Assembly (NCBI GenBank): GCA_947685225.1
Contig: CANTUV010000031.1
Span: 64,213,001-64,277,000 of the forward strand
Direction of reading: 5' to 3'
Source of the DNA: Garcia nutans
Taxonomy: Eukaryota; Streptophyta; Magnoliopsida; Malpighiales; Euphorbiaceae
Length of the DNA stretch: 64,000 nucleotides
The position numbers were made by a program, and so were the translations under genes. Within the stretch, counting starts at the first letter, position 1; every line of letters starts with the position of its first letter. The notes under the pieces are model-generated. The model was not told the DNA's origin. It searched no databases and was given only the letters and a program-made list of their open reading frames with translations. Positions 1 through 11,074 of the stretch are shown here, piece by piece.

Positions 1-1088
1 TCCATCCTCTCCACCTTCTCCATCTTCCATTGATAAGATCTTTGAGGTTCTTTGGGATAAATTGGGTTAACAAGCTCTTGAAGGTTGAAGAAGCTTCATT
101 GAAAGGTTTGGTGACTTGAGAAAGCTCCATTCCATCTTCCAAAGGAATATCCATTGAAGGGTTGGTGACTTGAGAAAGCTCCATCCAAAGGTTTGGTGAC
201 TTGAGAAAGCTCCATTCCATAATGCAAAGGGGAATCAACCATTGAAGAGGGCTTGAGTTCTTCATCATACATCAAGTGGAGCTAGGAGGAAGACTAGTAA
301 TCCTACTCTTGGCATCTTCACAAGGGGTCTTTCTATTCTCTCTTTTAATTCATTTCCATTGTTTTTGTTGTATTAAGAGATTGATATTGCAATGAACAAT
401 TTGTATTTGTTTTATATTGAGATGAATGAATGTTTTAAATTGATGATGTTGAGCTAAATACCCATGCATAGGGTTTGTAGTATATTTGGTTGAATGTCTT
501 GATTTGATATTTCCATTGATATTCCTTATTGTTTGGTTGATTGTATTGTATTAAATGCTAGGTTGATAGATTAGCTACCTATTAATCTTTGAATATTGGA
601 TGACGGACCGAGAGGTGAAATTCGATATCGAAACTATACAATCGACCACCCTATGAATGAATTAGAAATATAAGTTCTAGGGTTTCATTAATTTGATAAT
701 GTGAAATAATTGGTTATTGCTAATTCATGAATGTGAGAACTAATGGATTGGTAATTGACTAATTAACCTTAAGGAACAAATTAATTACAATGTTATGTTA
801 ATGGATAATTGAGAATTGAGCTTCGATTGATACCCTAGGCACCTTCCCAAGAATCAATTTGATATTGTACACCCATCACACACACTAATCCCTACGCACG
901 TTATTTTTAGGTTTAAATTATTCTCGCACCATCCCAAACAACAAACTCTCGCATTTAAATAATTTGTCAATCAAGCTATTACGAACCACACCTTCTTGGG
1001 AAATGACCTTGGGGTGATCACCTTAGCTACAGCTACCTCATATACTTGCGAGTGACGCTTTGTAGTAGTACTTAATTCGAGCGCAACA
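1..1088 (+). repeat. 5' LTR of element 1 (right-hand part)
   Basis: This stretch matches 4857-5956 almost base for base, and both copies end in GCGCAACA. In the left copy a primer binding site follows, so this is the 3' part of the 5' LTR and the rest lies before the window. It carries four GGTTTGGTGACTTGAGAAAG-type short repeats near its start (about 100-215). The two copies differ by scattered substitutions and small indels, including a short extra stretch near 5685 in the right copy, so the element is not brand new. No gene is seen in it. Confidence 0.93.
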
Positions 1089-1094
1089 AGTTTT

Positions 1095-1110
1095 TGGCAC
1101 CGCTGCCGGG
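1095..1110 (+). other. Primer binding site, tRNA-Asp type (element 1)
   Basis: TGGCACCGCTGCCGGG lies six bases after the LTR end and is complementary, with two mismatches, to the 3' end of plant tRNA-Asp (expected TGGCGCCGTTGCCGGG). This site is typical of Athila-type Ty3/gypsy elements. It agrees with the sites of element 3 (20783) and element 4 (62009). Confidence 0.85.
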
Positions 1111-1226
1111 GAGGGTTGTCGTAGTAGTAATAGTTTGATATATTTTTTAATTGTTTGTTTGTTTTCTTTTAAATTGTTTGTTTGTTTTGTTTGAATTTTT
1201 GTTGATTGTTTTCTTTGAGTTTCTAA

Positions 1227-2534
1227 GTGCCTTGTCTAAAGATGCAGTTTTCAAGGCACGGGGGAGTTTATGATAGGATTGATGATTCTAAAATGGCATG
1301 GCAATTAGCAGAATTGACGAATCAACTTAAGGTGCTAAATGCAAGAGGAAGAGCACCTATGCCACGCCAAGAGATATGTGCAGCATGTGGCAATGTAGGC
1401 CATAGTGCAAACACATGTTCAATGGGTTTTGGACGATACCAAGAATGGCAAGAGGAAGAATATGACTACCAAGGTTTCCAGCAAATGGGTAGAAATGACA
1501 TATATTTCAACCCTTATAATCCCAGCTGGGGAAGCCAACCAAATTTTTCTTGGGAAAATCAGCAGCACATTCCAGCTCCAAATTTTTTTCAACCTTACCA
1601 AAGAGACTCTTACTCTCAAGAGCAATATTCAAATCAAATTTACCTTAAGACACCCGCATTTGATGATAGTTTGAATGCCTTCATTCAAACTAGCGCACAA
1701 AATCAAGATAAACTTAAGGAGCCCACTTTGGAAGATAGTTTGAATGTCTTCATTCAAATTAGCTCACAAAACCATGATCAATTTGAGAAATCCACAGTGG
1801 AAGATGATTTGAATGCTTACCTTCAAATTAGCACACAAAATCAGGAAGGGAGCAATGAGAGGTTTGATTCTTTGGAGGAATCATTGAAGAGGGTGGAAAT
1901 GCAAGTTGGGCAACTGGCACATCAACTCCAAGCACAACAAAAGGAGGAATTTCCTAGCCAATTGGAGCAAGTCAAGGTAATCACAAATTTATATAACAAT
2001 TTTTGTGATTCCTTTGATGTAGGGACTAATCAAGAAGACAATGGTGAGGAGATGCTGCCCAACATGGAGAAACCAAGTCAATCAAAGGAGGAGGAGAATT
2101 TGGACTCATCAACTTCATCACATTTGTATGAACCTTTGAATCCTTTGCCACCAATTCCATTCCCAAGTAGGCTGAAAGAAGAGGAGCAAGGTAAGCAACT
2201 TTCTAACATCTATGATATGCACTCCCAAGGAGAAAATGGAAATAAACTTGAGATGGGTATGCCTTTAGAAGAAGAACATGAAATGCCCAATTTAGAACTT
2301 GAGGAGTGTAAGCTAGTTTTAGATGTTGAGGTTGTTGAGAGGGGACTTGACATTGTTAAAGTGAATGAAGAAGTGATTCAACCAAACTTGGTTGAACTTA
2401 AAGAGTTCCCAAAAATCATCTCCTTTACTCTTGGTGGTGAAGAAGAGCATACAATGGATAGAACCATGTTGCACAATGAAATAGGATTTTACAACGTTCT
2501 ACAGCACTGGAGGATCAGCCCGAGGCGACCTTAA
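1227..2534 (+). CDS. gag-derived ORF of a non-autonomous Athila-like element
   Basis: An open frame of 435 codons without any stop. Residues 51-64 form a CX2CX4HX4C zinc knuckle (C51, C54, H59, C64), the nucleic-acid-binding motif of retroelement Gag. Residues about 84-112 (NPYNPSWGSQPNFSWEN region) and 215-245 (VGQLAHQLQAQQ, probable coiled coil) closely resemble the gag of element 4 at 63121-63460. The capsid-like N-terminal half of gag is missing: only a short leader precedes the part equivalent to element 4 residue 1 at 62948. Residues about 144-210 hold three tandem copies of a 25-residue unit with core DSLNxFIQxSxQN, found once in element 4. The C-terminal third is acidic and ends in a segment I do not recognise. 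No protease, RT or integrase follows. An intact frame in an element that cannot move alone suggests that the protein is useful or that the element is recent; this is inference. The true start could be the Met at residue 6 or 23. Confidence 0.75.
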   Translation: MPCLKMQFSRHGGVYDRIDDSKMAWQLAELTNQLKVLNARGRAPMPRQEICAACGNVGHSANTCSMGFGRYQEWQEEEYDYQGFQQMGRNDIYFNPYNPSWGSQPNFSWENQQHIPAPNFFQPYQRDSYSQEQYSNQIYLKTPAFDDSLNAFIQTSAQNQDKLKEPTLEDSLNVFIQISSQNHDQFEKSTVEDDLNAYLQISTQNQEGSNERFDSLEESLKRVEMQVGQLAHQLQAQQKEEFPSQLEQVKVITNLYNNFCDSFDVGTNQEDNGEEMLPNMEKPSQSKEEENLDSSTSSHLYEPLNPLPPIPFPSRLKEEEQGKQLSNIYDMHSQGENGNKLEMGMPLEEEHEMPNLELEECKLVLDVEVVERGLDIVKVNEEVIQPNLVELKEFPKIISFTLGGEEEHTMDRTMLHNEIGFYNVLQHWRISPRRP

Positions 2535-3957
2535 CATGTCCCTTTGAGACATGTTCTCTTCAAGGAATACTATTTAGGGGTTGCCGTACATCGGGTACAT
2601 TTCAAAGTTACATGTTGTTCATCCTCTCAGTCATGGGCTTCAATTGCATTATGGGTGGAAGGAGACCTGCACATCGCATATGGGAACGATGGAAATCAGG
2701 TTTCATCTAAACCCTCCCTGTAGTATGCATGCTCACATTGAGGACAATGTGAATCTTTAAGTGTGGGGTGCATTATGTGTTTTGTGTTTTTACTTTTAAG
2801 TTATTTTTGTTTATGTTTAGTGAAAGTTTAGTAATGTTTTTCTTTGAATAAATTAATTTTGGAAAGTTCAATTGTTACAAATTGTTGATTGATGACCTTT
2901 GAATTTTTGAAGCATGAATTTGAGAATTGAGTAGAATTGGTGCTTACTGTCAATTTTGTTGGTTTTTCCCTTGCATTGCCATTAACCTAGTGAGGAATTA
3001 AGCCATCAACTTATCATTATTATTGTGGGTGAACATCTTTGATTGATGAATTGCTAGAACTTGCTTTGACATGCATTTTAAGATTACATAAAAATTTCAA
3101 ATAGGCATCAAGATGATTAAGGCAATTAGGTGAACCCACTTTGGCTTAAAAAGACCAACCCTATTTTTAACCTTAGTTAGCCAATTTTGAGCTTATTTTA
3201 TTTTTCCTTTTCTTTCTTTTTCACAACACCATTAGCTTGAACCTTGTTGCTTAACTCTTATCCTTTCATTAGGTCAAGAGCATTTTAAGAGCGTTTTATG
3301 ACCGAGTGTTGTATTGAATTAAGTGTGGGGTTAAATTTAGTAGGTTTAATATTGCAAAGCAAAATAATATATATATATATATTATAATAATAAGAATAAT
3401 TGTTGTTCTTATTTGAAGGGTTGGAATAAGTTGAAAATATCATTGCAATATTTAATAAGTGAGTTCCCTTGAAAAGCTCTTTAATGTCAAGGGGTAGATG
3501 AGAGGAAGGTGTTTGGGATTGTCTGGTTATGTATATGATCGGGTACTTCATTCTTAAAGTGCTCTTGAACTTAATGATCAAGCTCACATTTCCTAAATAC
3601 CATGCCTTTACCTCAGCCCCATTACAACCCAATAAAGACCTTTTGATTGATGCTTGATTGTAATTTTGTGGTGGAGATTTGATTGATAAGCAAGCCTATG
3701 GTAATAATCTTTCATTGATTGTTATGAGTGTAAACACCACCATGATCAAACACTTGTAAGAGTTGGTGAGGGAGCGACAATATAGGCTATGCATGGAAAA
3801 CCACTTAATTGCATGGGTGTCAATTTTGTTTGATTCGATATTGATTGCGGATTTAGGGATAGGGAAGTCTTGATGCATCTTTATAACACTTGAACTTAAC
3901 AAAATTTATCTTGTTAGTGTGTTTTGATTTTAGCCTTGCTTGGGGACAAGCAAGGAA
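2535..3957 (+). mobile_element. Non-coding internal region of element 1
   Basis: There is no supported gene here; short ORFs are scattered and AT-rich. The 12-mer TTAAGTGTGGGG occurs at 2757-2768 and 3319-3330, identical to the polypurine-tract-like copy at 3958-3969 next to the 3' LTR. pol is entirely absent: a deletion runs from the gag C-terminal region straight to an untranslated 3' tail. Confidence 0.8.
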
Positions 3958-3969
3958 TTAAGTGTGGGG
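3958..3969 (+). other. Polypurine tract of element 1
   Basis: TTAAGTGTGGGG lies a few bases before the 3' LTR and is the usual plus-strand priming position in Athila-type elements. Two identical 12-mers lie upstream in the same internal region. Confidence 0.7.
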
Positions 3970-3973
3970 TATT

Positions 3974-5956
3974 TGTTTAGATCATATTTGTACTTGTTTT
4001 TAGTATGATTTTTATGTGTTTTTAGTTAATGTTTTGATTGATTTTTGTTTTAACTATGTTTAAAGTGTTGTTTTTAGGTTTAGGTGCAAAAACACCCTTG
4101 GAAGATCAAAACAGTGCAGGAAAAGCATGAACCAAGCAAGACATGGCCAAGAAAAATAAAGCTTGGCCGTGTCCCTCAAAGAATGAAGAGGGCAGAGCAT
4201 GACACGGCCATGAGACACTGCCAAGCGTCTGGCCGTGTCTCATCCAAGGAGAAAAACAAAGAAACCACAAAGAAAGAGCAGAAATGAAGAAGCAGGAAGA
4301 GACACACTCAGTGAGACGGCCAGCAAGCTTGGCCGTGTCCCATTTCATGCCAAAGAACAAGGAAGCAAACAAAGAAGGAAAGAAAAGAGATAGTAGTGGA
4401 CACACCCACATGACACGGCCAAGCTAGTGGCCGTGTCACATGACATGGCCACAAGCTTGGCCGTGTCACCCCTTGAGACCAATTGAAAGAAAGAAAAGAA
4501 AGAAGAAATAAAGAAAGCAGTGAAGGACACGGCCAGATGGCTTGGCCGTGTCCCAAAGGAAAACAAGAGACATGGCCAAGCCACTCTGAATATATTTGAT
4601 TTCTTTTGCACGAAGTGGGGGAAAAAGTGGGGAACAAAGTCTTATGCTTGCCAAAAGAAATATTAAACAAATAAAAAGTGGGGAACAAAGTCAAATGGTG
4701 TGAGTTGGAAGGCATGGGTGGTGTTTTTGAATGAATTAAAAAGAGAAGAAGAGGGAAATTGGAGGAAGTCTTGGTTTTCTGGGAGCCAATTTCTGCTACA
4801 CGTTTGGGAGAGGGAGAGAGTGAAACTCTCCCTTGTCCCTTCATCTTCATCTCCATTTCCATCCTCTCCACCTTCTCCATCTTCCATTGATAAGATCTTT
4901 GAGGTTCTTTGGGATAAATTGGGTTAACAAGCTCTTGAAGGTTGAAGAAGCTTCATTGAAAGGTTTGGTGACTTGAGAAAGCTCCATTCCATCTTCCAAA
5001 GGCATATCCATTGAAGGGTTGGTGACTTGAGAAAGCTCTATCCAAAGGTTTGGTGACTTGAGAAAGCTCCATTCCATATTGCAAAAGGGAATCAACCATT
5101 GAAGAGGGCTTGAGTTCTTCATCATACATCAAGTGGAGCTAGGAGGAAGACTAGTAATCCTACTCTTGGCATCTTCACAATGGGTCTTTCTATTCTCTCT
5201 TTTAATTCATTTCCATTGTTTTTGTTATATTAAGAGATTGATATTGCAATGAACAATTTGTATTTGTTTTATACTGAGATGAATGAACATTTTAAATTGA
5301 TGATGTTGAGCTAAATACCCATGCATAGGGTTTGTAGTATATTTGGTTGAATGTCTTGATTTGATATTTCCATTGATATTCCTTGTTGTTTGGTTGATTG
5401 TATTGTATTAAATGCTAGGTTGATAGATTAGCTACCTATTAATCTTTGAATATTGGATGACGGACCGAGAGGTGAAATCCGATATTGGAACTATACATTT
5501 GACCACCCTATGAATGAATTAGAAATATAAGTTCTAGGGTTTCATTAATTTGATAATGTGAAATAATTGGTTATTGCTAATTCATGAATGTGAGAACTAA
5601 TGGATTGGTAATTGACTAATTAACCTTAAGGAACAAATTAATTACAAGGTTATGTTAATGGATAATTGAGAATTGAGCTTTGATTGAATGGACCTATAAC
5701 CCTAGGTACCTTCCCAAGAATCGATTTGATCTTGTACACGCATCACACACACTAATCCCTACGCAAATTAATTTTAGGTTTAAATTATTCTCGCACCATC
5801 CCAAACAACAAACTCTCACATTTAAATAATTTTTCAATCAAGCTATTACGAACCACACCTTCTTGGGGAAACGACCTTGGGGTGATCACCTTAGCTACAA
5901 CTACCTCATATACTTGCGAGTGACGCTTTGTAGTAGTACTTAATTCGAGCGCAACA
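3974..5956 (+). repeat. 3' LTR of element 1
   Basis: About 1.98 kb, starting TGTTTAGATC (exact start uncertain by about four bases) and ending GCGCAACA at 5956, the same end as the 5' LTR at 1088. The part from 4857 onward is shared with the visible 5' LTR. U3 contains the GACACGGCC motif cluster (4140-4582), and a long purine-rich stretch follows. The sequence after the end (GTAAC at 5957-5961) belongs to the disrupted Tekay-like element, so GTAAC should be the target duplication and should recur just before the 5' LTR outside the window. Confidence 0.88.
4140..4582 (+). repeat. Inverted-motif cluster GACACGGCC/GGCCGTGTC (element 1 LTR)
   Basis: About six pairs of GACACGGCC(A/AAG) and (CTT)GGCCGTGTC words, each pair able to fold on itself across short spacers (for example around 4412-4439 and 4444-4467). 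They are embedded in purine-rich sequence. The cluster is much richer in G, C and CpG than its surroundings and ends just before a weak TATA-like GAATATATTT at about 4588. The same words occur in the LTRs of element 4 and element B. Function is unknown; the cluster causes recurring pseudo-peptides in several frames, which are not genes. Confidence 0.85.
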
Positions 5957-6539
5957 GTAACTCTAGCAACTCCTCGGGAAACACATCTGGGAATTCAGCA
6001 ACTGTGGGTATACTACCAAGTTGAGAACCCACTATTCTGGTATCTACCATATGAGCAAGATAAGCATTACACCCATTTCTAATCAACTTCCTAGCTGCAA
6101 CAGCTGAAACAAACAAGGAAGCAAGTTGTCTTTGCTCACCAGATACCATCACATTTCTACCATCACCGGTTCTCAGGGTAACACACTTCTTTTGACAGTC
6201 TACCATAGCTCCATGCTTAGACAACCAATCCATACCTAAGATCAAATCATACTCCTTAAAAGGCATTTCAATCAAATCACCCAAAAACTCCTCACCTTGC
6301 ACCATAACTGAACTATCACGATGCACCTTACTCACCATAACACTATGTCCTAAAGGATTTGTCACTAACACATCAAATCCTAAGGACTCTGAATGCAATT
6401 CAGACACAGGCAAGATAGATGCACTTATGTATGAATGAGTATATCCTGGATTAATCAAAGAAAGAACTGAAATGCCAAATAAAGAGAATGTACCTGCAAT
6501 AACTGCTAAAGCATCTGGCTGCCTCTGCATCACATACAC
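5957..6539 (-). pseudogene. Retroviral-type aspartic protease region, Tekay-like element (truncated)
   Basis: On the minus strand this frame encodes a protease domain followed by the start of the pol linker. It reads LINPGYTHSYI where Tekay/Del relatives have an Asp at the active site: the catalytic Asp is replaced by Asn (a G to A change) and the next Ser/Ala by Tyr. Downstream are the flap-like ILGMDWLSKHGA motif and FPDVFPEEL, which normally leads into reverse transcriptase. The frame stops there because element 1 is inserted at 5957, so RT and integrase are not in the window. The protein would be inactive. Its Met start is arbitrary, since the protease is normally made within a gag-pol polyprotein. 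Confidence 0.85.
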
Positions 6540-6838
6540 TCACTGAGAAGACCCATCCTCATTTGGCCTACTGCCTCCGGATGTAGAGCCTCCTCTTTGA
6601 CTAATCCCAGGTCACTAACCCTACTGAGACCTCTGCCCCCTCGACCACCTCTGCTAACACTAGGTCGAGAAGCTACAGTATCAGTCTGTCTATCCTCCTG
6701 TAGATTAGGGCAATCTTTGATAAAGTGAGCTGGTGACCCACATCTAAAACATACTCCTGATCCACCCGTCTTCCAACAAGCACCCCCATGTGTCCTACCA
6801 CAATGAACACATATAGGTGGAATGGATCTCTGAACCAC
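6530..6838 (-). pseudogene. gag zinc-knuckle segment, Tekay-like element
   Basis: This minus-strand frame has two cysteine motifs: CVHCGRTHGGAC and then CFRCGSPAHFIKDC, a canonical CX2CX4HX4C zinc knuckle. A basic Arg/Gly-rich tail (RGGRGGRG) follows. This is the nucleocapsid part of chromovirus Gag. It overlaps the protease frame by ten bases in a different frame, and it is out of frame with the capsid part upstream, so at least two frameshifts separate what should be one polyprotein. Confidence 0.82.
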
Positions 6839-6954
6839 TGGAGTCGGAGCACTCGCTATAGAGAATGTAGGTCTCGATCTCTGCCTCTGATACTACTGAC
6901 TCTTGGAACAAAACTCCCTCGGCCTCTCTTCGTAGATGAAGACCCTGCCTCAAA

Positions 6955-7748
6955 CTAGGGTCTCTTATCTCTGGTCTCCTCTTTAGTAGCAGCTGCTGCA
7001 ATATCCTGTGCTCTCTCAACACTTCTAGCTGCGGCAACCAACTGAGAAAAATCTTGGTACCGAGAACCAACAACAATACACAAAATAGAGGGCCTCAATC
7101 CCTCCTCAAATCTCCTACACCGATCAATCTCATCTGAAATAATCTCACCGGCATAGTGACTCAACTGGATATACTCAATCTCATACTCTGTCACTGTCCG
7201 GTTCTCCTGTCTCAGATTTAGAAATTTCATTTTCTTAGCATCCTTATACTCCCTCGGAGTATATTTCTGCTCAAACTCCCGTAGAAAATCACTATAAGAT
7301 AATGTCGGTAGATCATCCATGGCATGTGGAACAGTCTTCCACCAATCATAAGCATCTTTCAGCAATAAGGATCTAGCATAATCAAATTTCTCTTCAGGAG
7401 TGGCTTGCAACTGGATGAAAACCCTCTGAACTCTATCTAACCACTGCTCAGCTATTGCAGGAGCTGTAGTACAAAGAAATCCTCAGCCCCAAACTTCCTC
7501 AATTTATCATACTGCCTCACTGGCACTTGTGGATGTGGTGGTGGTGGCGGCTGCTGCACTGGAGCTTGCATCAACAATTCTAACATATGCCATAACCAAA
7601 CCGGCAGAATCTCATCAGCAGCTAGTCTCTCTGACACAGGAGCAGGTGCCTCTCCAGCTCTTTCAACCCTAGCTCCATCTCTATCCTCTTCAGGAGCTAC
7701 ACTCTCAGCACTACCTTCTAAAGACCGACGTGACTGAGATGCCATCAC
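6955..7748 (-). pseudogene. gag matrix/capsid region, Tekay-like element, frameshifted
   Basis: It begins at the Met at 7748 (MMASQSRRS) with a Pro-rich, acidic N-terminus. It then runs into the core gag domain: RKFGAEDF, WWKTVPHAM, FLREFEQKYTPREYKD, NLRQENRTVTEYE and FEEGLRPSI are the usual landmarks of Tekay/Del Gag. The frame opened at 7748 stops at 7452, and the remainder continues one frame over (stop at 6955). A single-base indel near 7465-7475 explains this, because the missing residues (AIAEQWLDRVQR region) can be read across the gap in the other frame. The element sits in minus orientation, and its leader and primer site lie to the right. Confidence 0.87.
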
Positions 7749-7914
7749 TACCTATATCTGCAACACAGCAGAATATACCTCATCAAAGATCAGAGACTAC
7801 CAGTGCCAAAGCATGTATCTTATTTAAAAACCATATTTTAAAATCATAATTTTCTTTTTCTTACAATTGCCCTAGGTTGAGAATCTCAAACCTAGGCTCT
7901 GATACCAAAACAGA
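7749..7914 (-). other. Leader and initiator-Met primer binding site (Tekay-like element)
   Basis: The minus-strand sequence TGGTATCAGAGC at 7907-7896 is complementary to the 3' end of initiator tRNA-Met, the primer of chromoviruses. It lies eight bases inside the LTR boundary at 7915. The remaining 150 bases are the untranslated leader up to the gag start. Confidence 0.88.
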
Positions 7915-8292
7915 TGTAACACCCTCGTACCCCATATACGCACACCGCATACACCCACACAACATGCAATATATGTATACTGGATAAATGGGTGCCATGG
8001 TTCATATTAGACAGCCCAATTTTTTTTTTCTCTTCTTCAATAATATGAGAAAACTTAAAACATTTCATATATATATTTATATTATAGAACATAATAGATA
8101 AAACATTTATTTATTAAGCAGCGAAAAGTGTAAGGGTATTTACATATATATAAACATCAAAATCAATGTTTACAAAACATAAAGTTTATACATGTTTGGC
8201 AGTTCATCTCTGATCTTTAAGCCCACAATCAACACTTCAGAGTCTAGACTCGACTCGGTCTAGATTAACTCTCCGGTTCTACCCTGTCACCT

Positions 8293-8330
8293 GTGCGATG
8301 AACCACAATCGCGCTAAGCCATAGGCTTAG
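8293..8330 (-). other. Conserved double hairpin in the LTR (Tekay-like element)
   Basis: On the minus strand CTAAGC-loop-GCTTAG is followed at once by GCGAT-loop-ATCGC. The same two-stem arrangement occurs at the same relative place in eight other LTR copies in this window, with changes in the loops and compensated changes in the second stem. Confidence 0.7.
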
Positions 8331-8567
8331 TGGTACAAACCACAATAAGAATATGCTTCAATGCAATGCCAATGTCATACGTTCAAACATTATAAACAAT
8401 ACATAAGAATATCATATTACAAAATCTTACATTAAGTCTTATTATTCATTTGTTTCACTATTCATAATTCACATTGACGCAAAGACAAGCATGGGCCCTA
8501 AAGAAACTAATATGCCATTCAATTTTCAGAGTTAATGTTTTGGTTTAATTATCACATTTTTCATTAT

Positions 8568-8796
8568 CCCAACTAGGCTTCAAGGATTAGGCCCAACCAA
8601 GCTTCAAGGGGAGCAAAGCATGCTAAGCATTAACCCAACTTGGCTTCAAGGACCAAACCCAACCTAGCTTCAAGAGTTTGTGACATCTCAACTAGGCTTC
8701 AAGGACTAGACCCAACCAAGCTTCAAGGGGAGTTAAGCATGCTAAACATCAACCCAACTTGGCTTCAAGGATCAAGCCCAACCCAGCTTCAAAAGA
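8568..8796 (-). repeat. CTTCAAGG tandem array in LTR
   Basis: About eight imperfect repeats of roughly 24-30 bases built on CCCAAC(T/C)(T/A)(G/A)GCTTCAAGGA, including two AAGCATGCTAA-type spacers. The same array, in the other orientation, is in both LTRs of element B (32270-32500 and 38579-38808). In A, C and D this slot holds a different repeat. Confidence 0.85.
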
Positions 8797-9282
8797 TTGT
8801 TACTATTAGGCATGCCACCAACAACAAAACTCTAAAAATAGACTAACATATTAAACACACAATTCATTCATTATTTCATTATCAATTCCATTCTCATTTC
8901 TTCATAATCATCTAGGCAACCATGCCCAATTATTTCATTTGCATCACTATAGCCAACGACAATGGCTTCACATCTCATCATATCTTTTACATTATGCAAA
9001 TCATATCATTAATCAAATGTATCAACAATGTAATAGATTACTTAACATATTTACAACCAAATGTGTTAAGTCCCAATATCATGTAAATGTAAGCAATATT
9101 ATAGGTACAAACCTCAAGAGCAACTCACACAACACCAAACTCCTCTTCCAAGAATCCTTCAACACTTCGATTAGGGCAACTCAATGTCTTCAAAACCTAA
9201 TCCAAAAGGGATAATACACACTCACTTAAAGATACACATGAGATAATAATGCTAAGAACCAACTAGGGCCAACTCTACACAT

Positions 9283-9490
9283 GACACGCTCAACAACATG
9301 GCGTGTTCATGGCCGTGTCAATTCTTCCTCAACACAGTAGCTATGACACGCTCAGTGGTATGGGCGTGTCACTGGCCTTCCTGGATGGGTGACACGACCA
9401 GTGACAACCCCATGTCACTGAGCGTGTCACAGCTTCTGTGTGACATTGACACGCCTAAAGACCTGGCCGTGCTCATGGGCGTGTCAGGCC
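9283..9490 (-). repeat. Inverted-motif cluster GACACGCTC/GGGCGTGTC (Tekay-like LTR)
   Basis: Three to four pairs of TGACACGC(T/C)C and GGGCGTGTCA words separated by CACAGTAGCTATG-like linkers. The block 9333-9375 matches 19711-19753 in the Athila LTR of element 3 at about 88 % by eye on the same strand, although the two LTRs point in opposite directions. It lies between the candidate splice donor (9859) and acceptor (about 8832). Confidence 0.85.
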
Positions 9491-10323
9491 AAAAATCCTG
9501 ATTCCGGCAATAACAATATCACATCCAACAAACCTCTTACTTCCACCATTTTCCACTTCAAAAAAACTTAACTAAACACACCCATAAACCATAATAACTT
9601 GCAAAAACACCAAAACAATTCAAAACATACATCAAACACCAATTCACAACCATCACATACACACAACTCAAACACAACACTTGCTCTTCCAACTCCAAAC
9701 TTAACTCTATCTCTTCAATCAAACTCCAAAATCAACACCAAAAAAATCACACACCCTCATATACACCATAATCAAATATACACATACCATCAACAATCAA
9801 ACACCAAACTCAAAACACAAACTTAGAAGAAAACCAAAGAATCAAGTGGAAAACTTACCAAAAGTGATGAAAATCTTTAGAATTCCAACTTGATCACTTG
9901 AAACACCTTCAAATCTTGAGTTTGGAAAGACAAAATCTCACTTTCTCTCTTGCTATGGAGTTAGCTGGCCAAGGAGAAAAGAAAAGAAGAAGAAGAATAG
10001 AGAAAAGCAACGTCAACACTCAACTCTTCTCTCAACCACTAAAACTTCCTTTAATTCTCAACCAAGCAATTTTATTAATATATTATTCTTAAAAATCTTC
10101 CTCCACTTACTAATTTCCATTTCAATTAATTTAATTTAAAAATAATTAAATCTTCTTTTGACCTTCCATTTCTTTGACTTGTATATGTTGTATATATCTC
10201 TATATATACAACATATACACTCTTCTCCTTACCTCTTTTCTCTTTCCACTTAAACATATACATTTAATCCAAATACAATAATAAATATTCTAAAACTTTT
10301 AGTGTATACTTTGGGATATTGCA

Positions 10324-10678
10324 GAGAAAATTGGTGAAATTGAGAAGTATGGTTGAGATGGGGATTGAAAATTATTTGGGAGTGTTTTCTTTTTGCAGGC
10401 TGAGTAATTGCTAAATTTTGGGATATCCAAATTACAGACAAAACTCTGGCAAATTTTTTCTAGACATTTATATATATATTATTTATTTTGGGTTCTTATA
10501 ACAAGTAAAGAATATTTATATTCTATTTAATTTTTATATATTTAGAATTTGAAATTTTAAATTGGAAATGTGAAAAAAAATTTAGTAAACTAGTTTGCGA
10601 CATTTTTGTACCGTATATGCGTATTTTACATATGCTGAAAATATGTATTGTACGTATATAGGGTATAAGGGTGTTACA
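10324..10678 (+). repeat. 3' end of an older Tekay-type LTR (remnant)
   Basis: AT-rich non-coding sequence ending in GGGTATAAGGGTGTTACA at 10678, the typical right end of plus-oriented LTRs of this group (compare 59842 and 56149). No primer site follows, so it would be a 3' or solo LTR. The Tekay-like element is inserted in it, so GAGAA (10324-10328) should be that element's target duplication. Confidence 0.6.
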
Positions 10679-11074
10679 GTCTGTGAGTCGATAGAACCAT
10701 TGTAAGTGTTATTCATGCATACATGAGCATATCACATTGCATTTTCTTGTATTGTATTGTCTATTCTTTGTCAAAGTGAACAGCAAACACCCTGTGAAGT
10801 AAAGAATCCAAAGAAGATATTGAATCAGGGGGCATGGAAGACCCATTGCTTGAGGAAGCTCTAGTCATTTTGTAAAAGAAAGAAGAGATGCATGCTTATG
10901 CAAAAAATAAGATAAAATACAAATATCAATCAGAGCCTGCATAAGAAAAATTATTGGTTTGAGCCTACATAGGGGGCAAAGTTTCTCCATTTTAATTTTT
11001 TGAGTTTATGCATATGCAAAATATTTTCAAACTCACTTTCAAATATTTTGGTCCAATATCCAAATTTAGTTTAG

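Larger units (their letters stand above)
7915..10323 (-). repeat. 5' LTR of the Tekay-like element (2.41 kb)
   Basis: On the plus strand it runs from TGTAACACCCTCG to GGGATATTGCA; the right end is recognised by alignment with the solo LTR end at 18359 (GGGATATTACA) and carries an A to G change. In element orientation it holds, in order: a TATA/poly-AT zone (about 10200), a pyrimidine-rich tract (about 10000), a splice-donor-like GGTAAG (9859-9854), the GACACGCTC/GGCGTGTC cluster (9490-9283), an acceptor-like TTTTTAG near 8832, a CTTCAAGG tandem array (8796-8568), and the double hairpin (8330-8293). No gene. Confidence 0.85.

Noticed and set aside
1095..1110. tRNA gene fragment near the LTR junctions
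   Set aside because: Only the 3' tRNA complement is present, exactly at primer-site positions; no cloverleaf or A/B boxes are found.
4106..4880. Overlapping minus-strand open frames of up to 190 codons over the element 1 LTR
   Set aside because: They read through the GACACGGCC motif cluster and purine-rich sequence and have no recognisable domain. The same pseudo-peptides (xTAKPxAVS type) appear wherever the motif occurs, on both strands.
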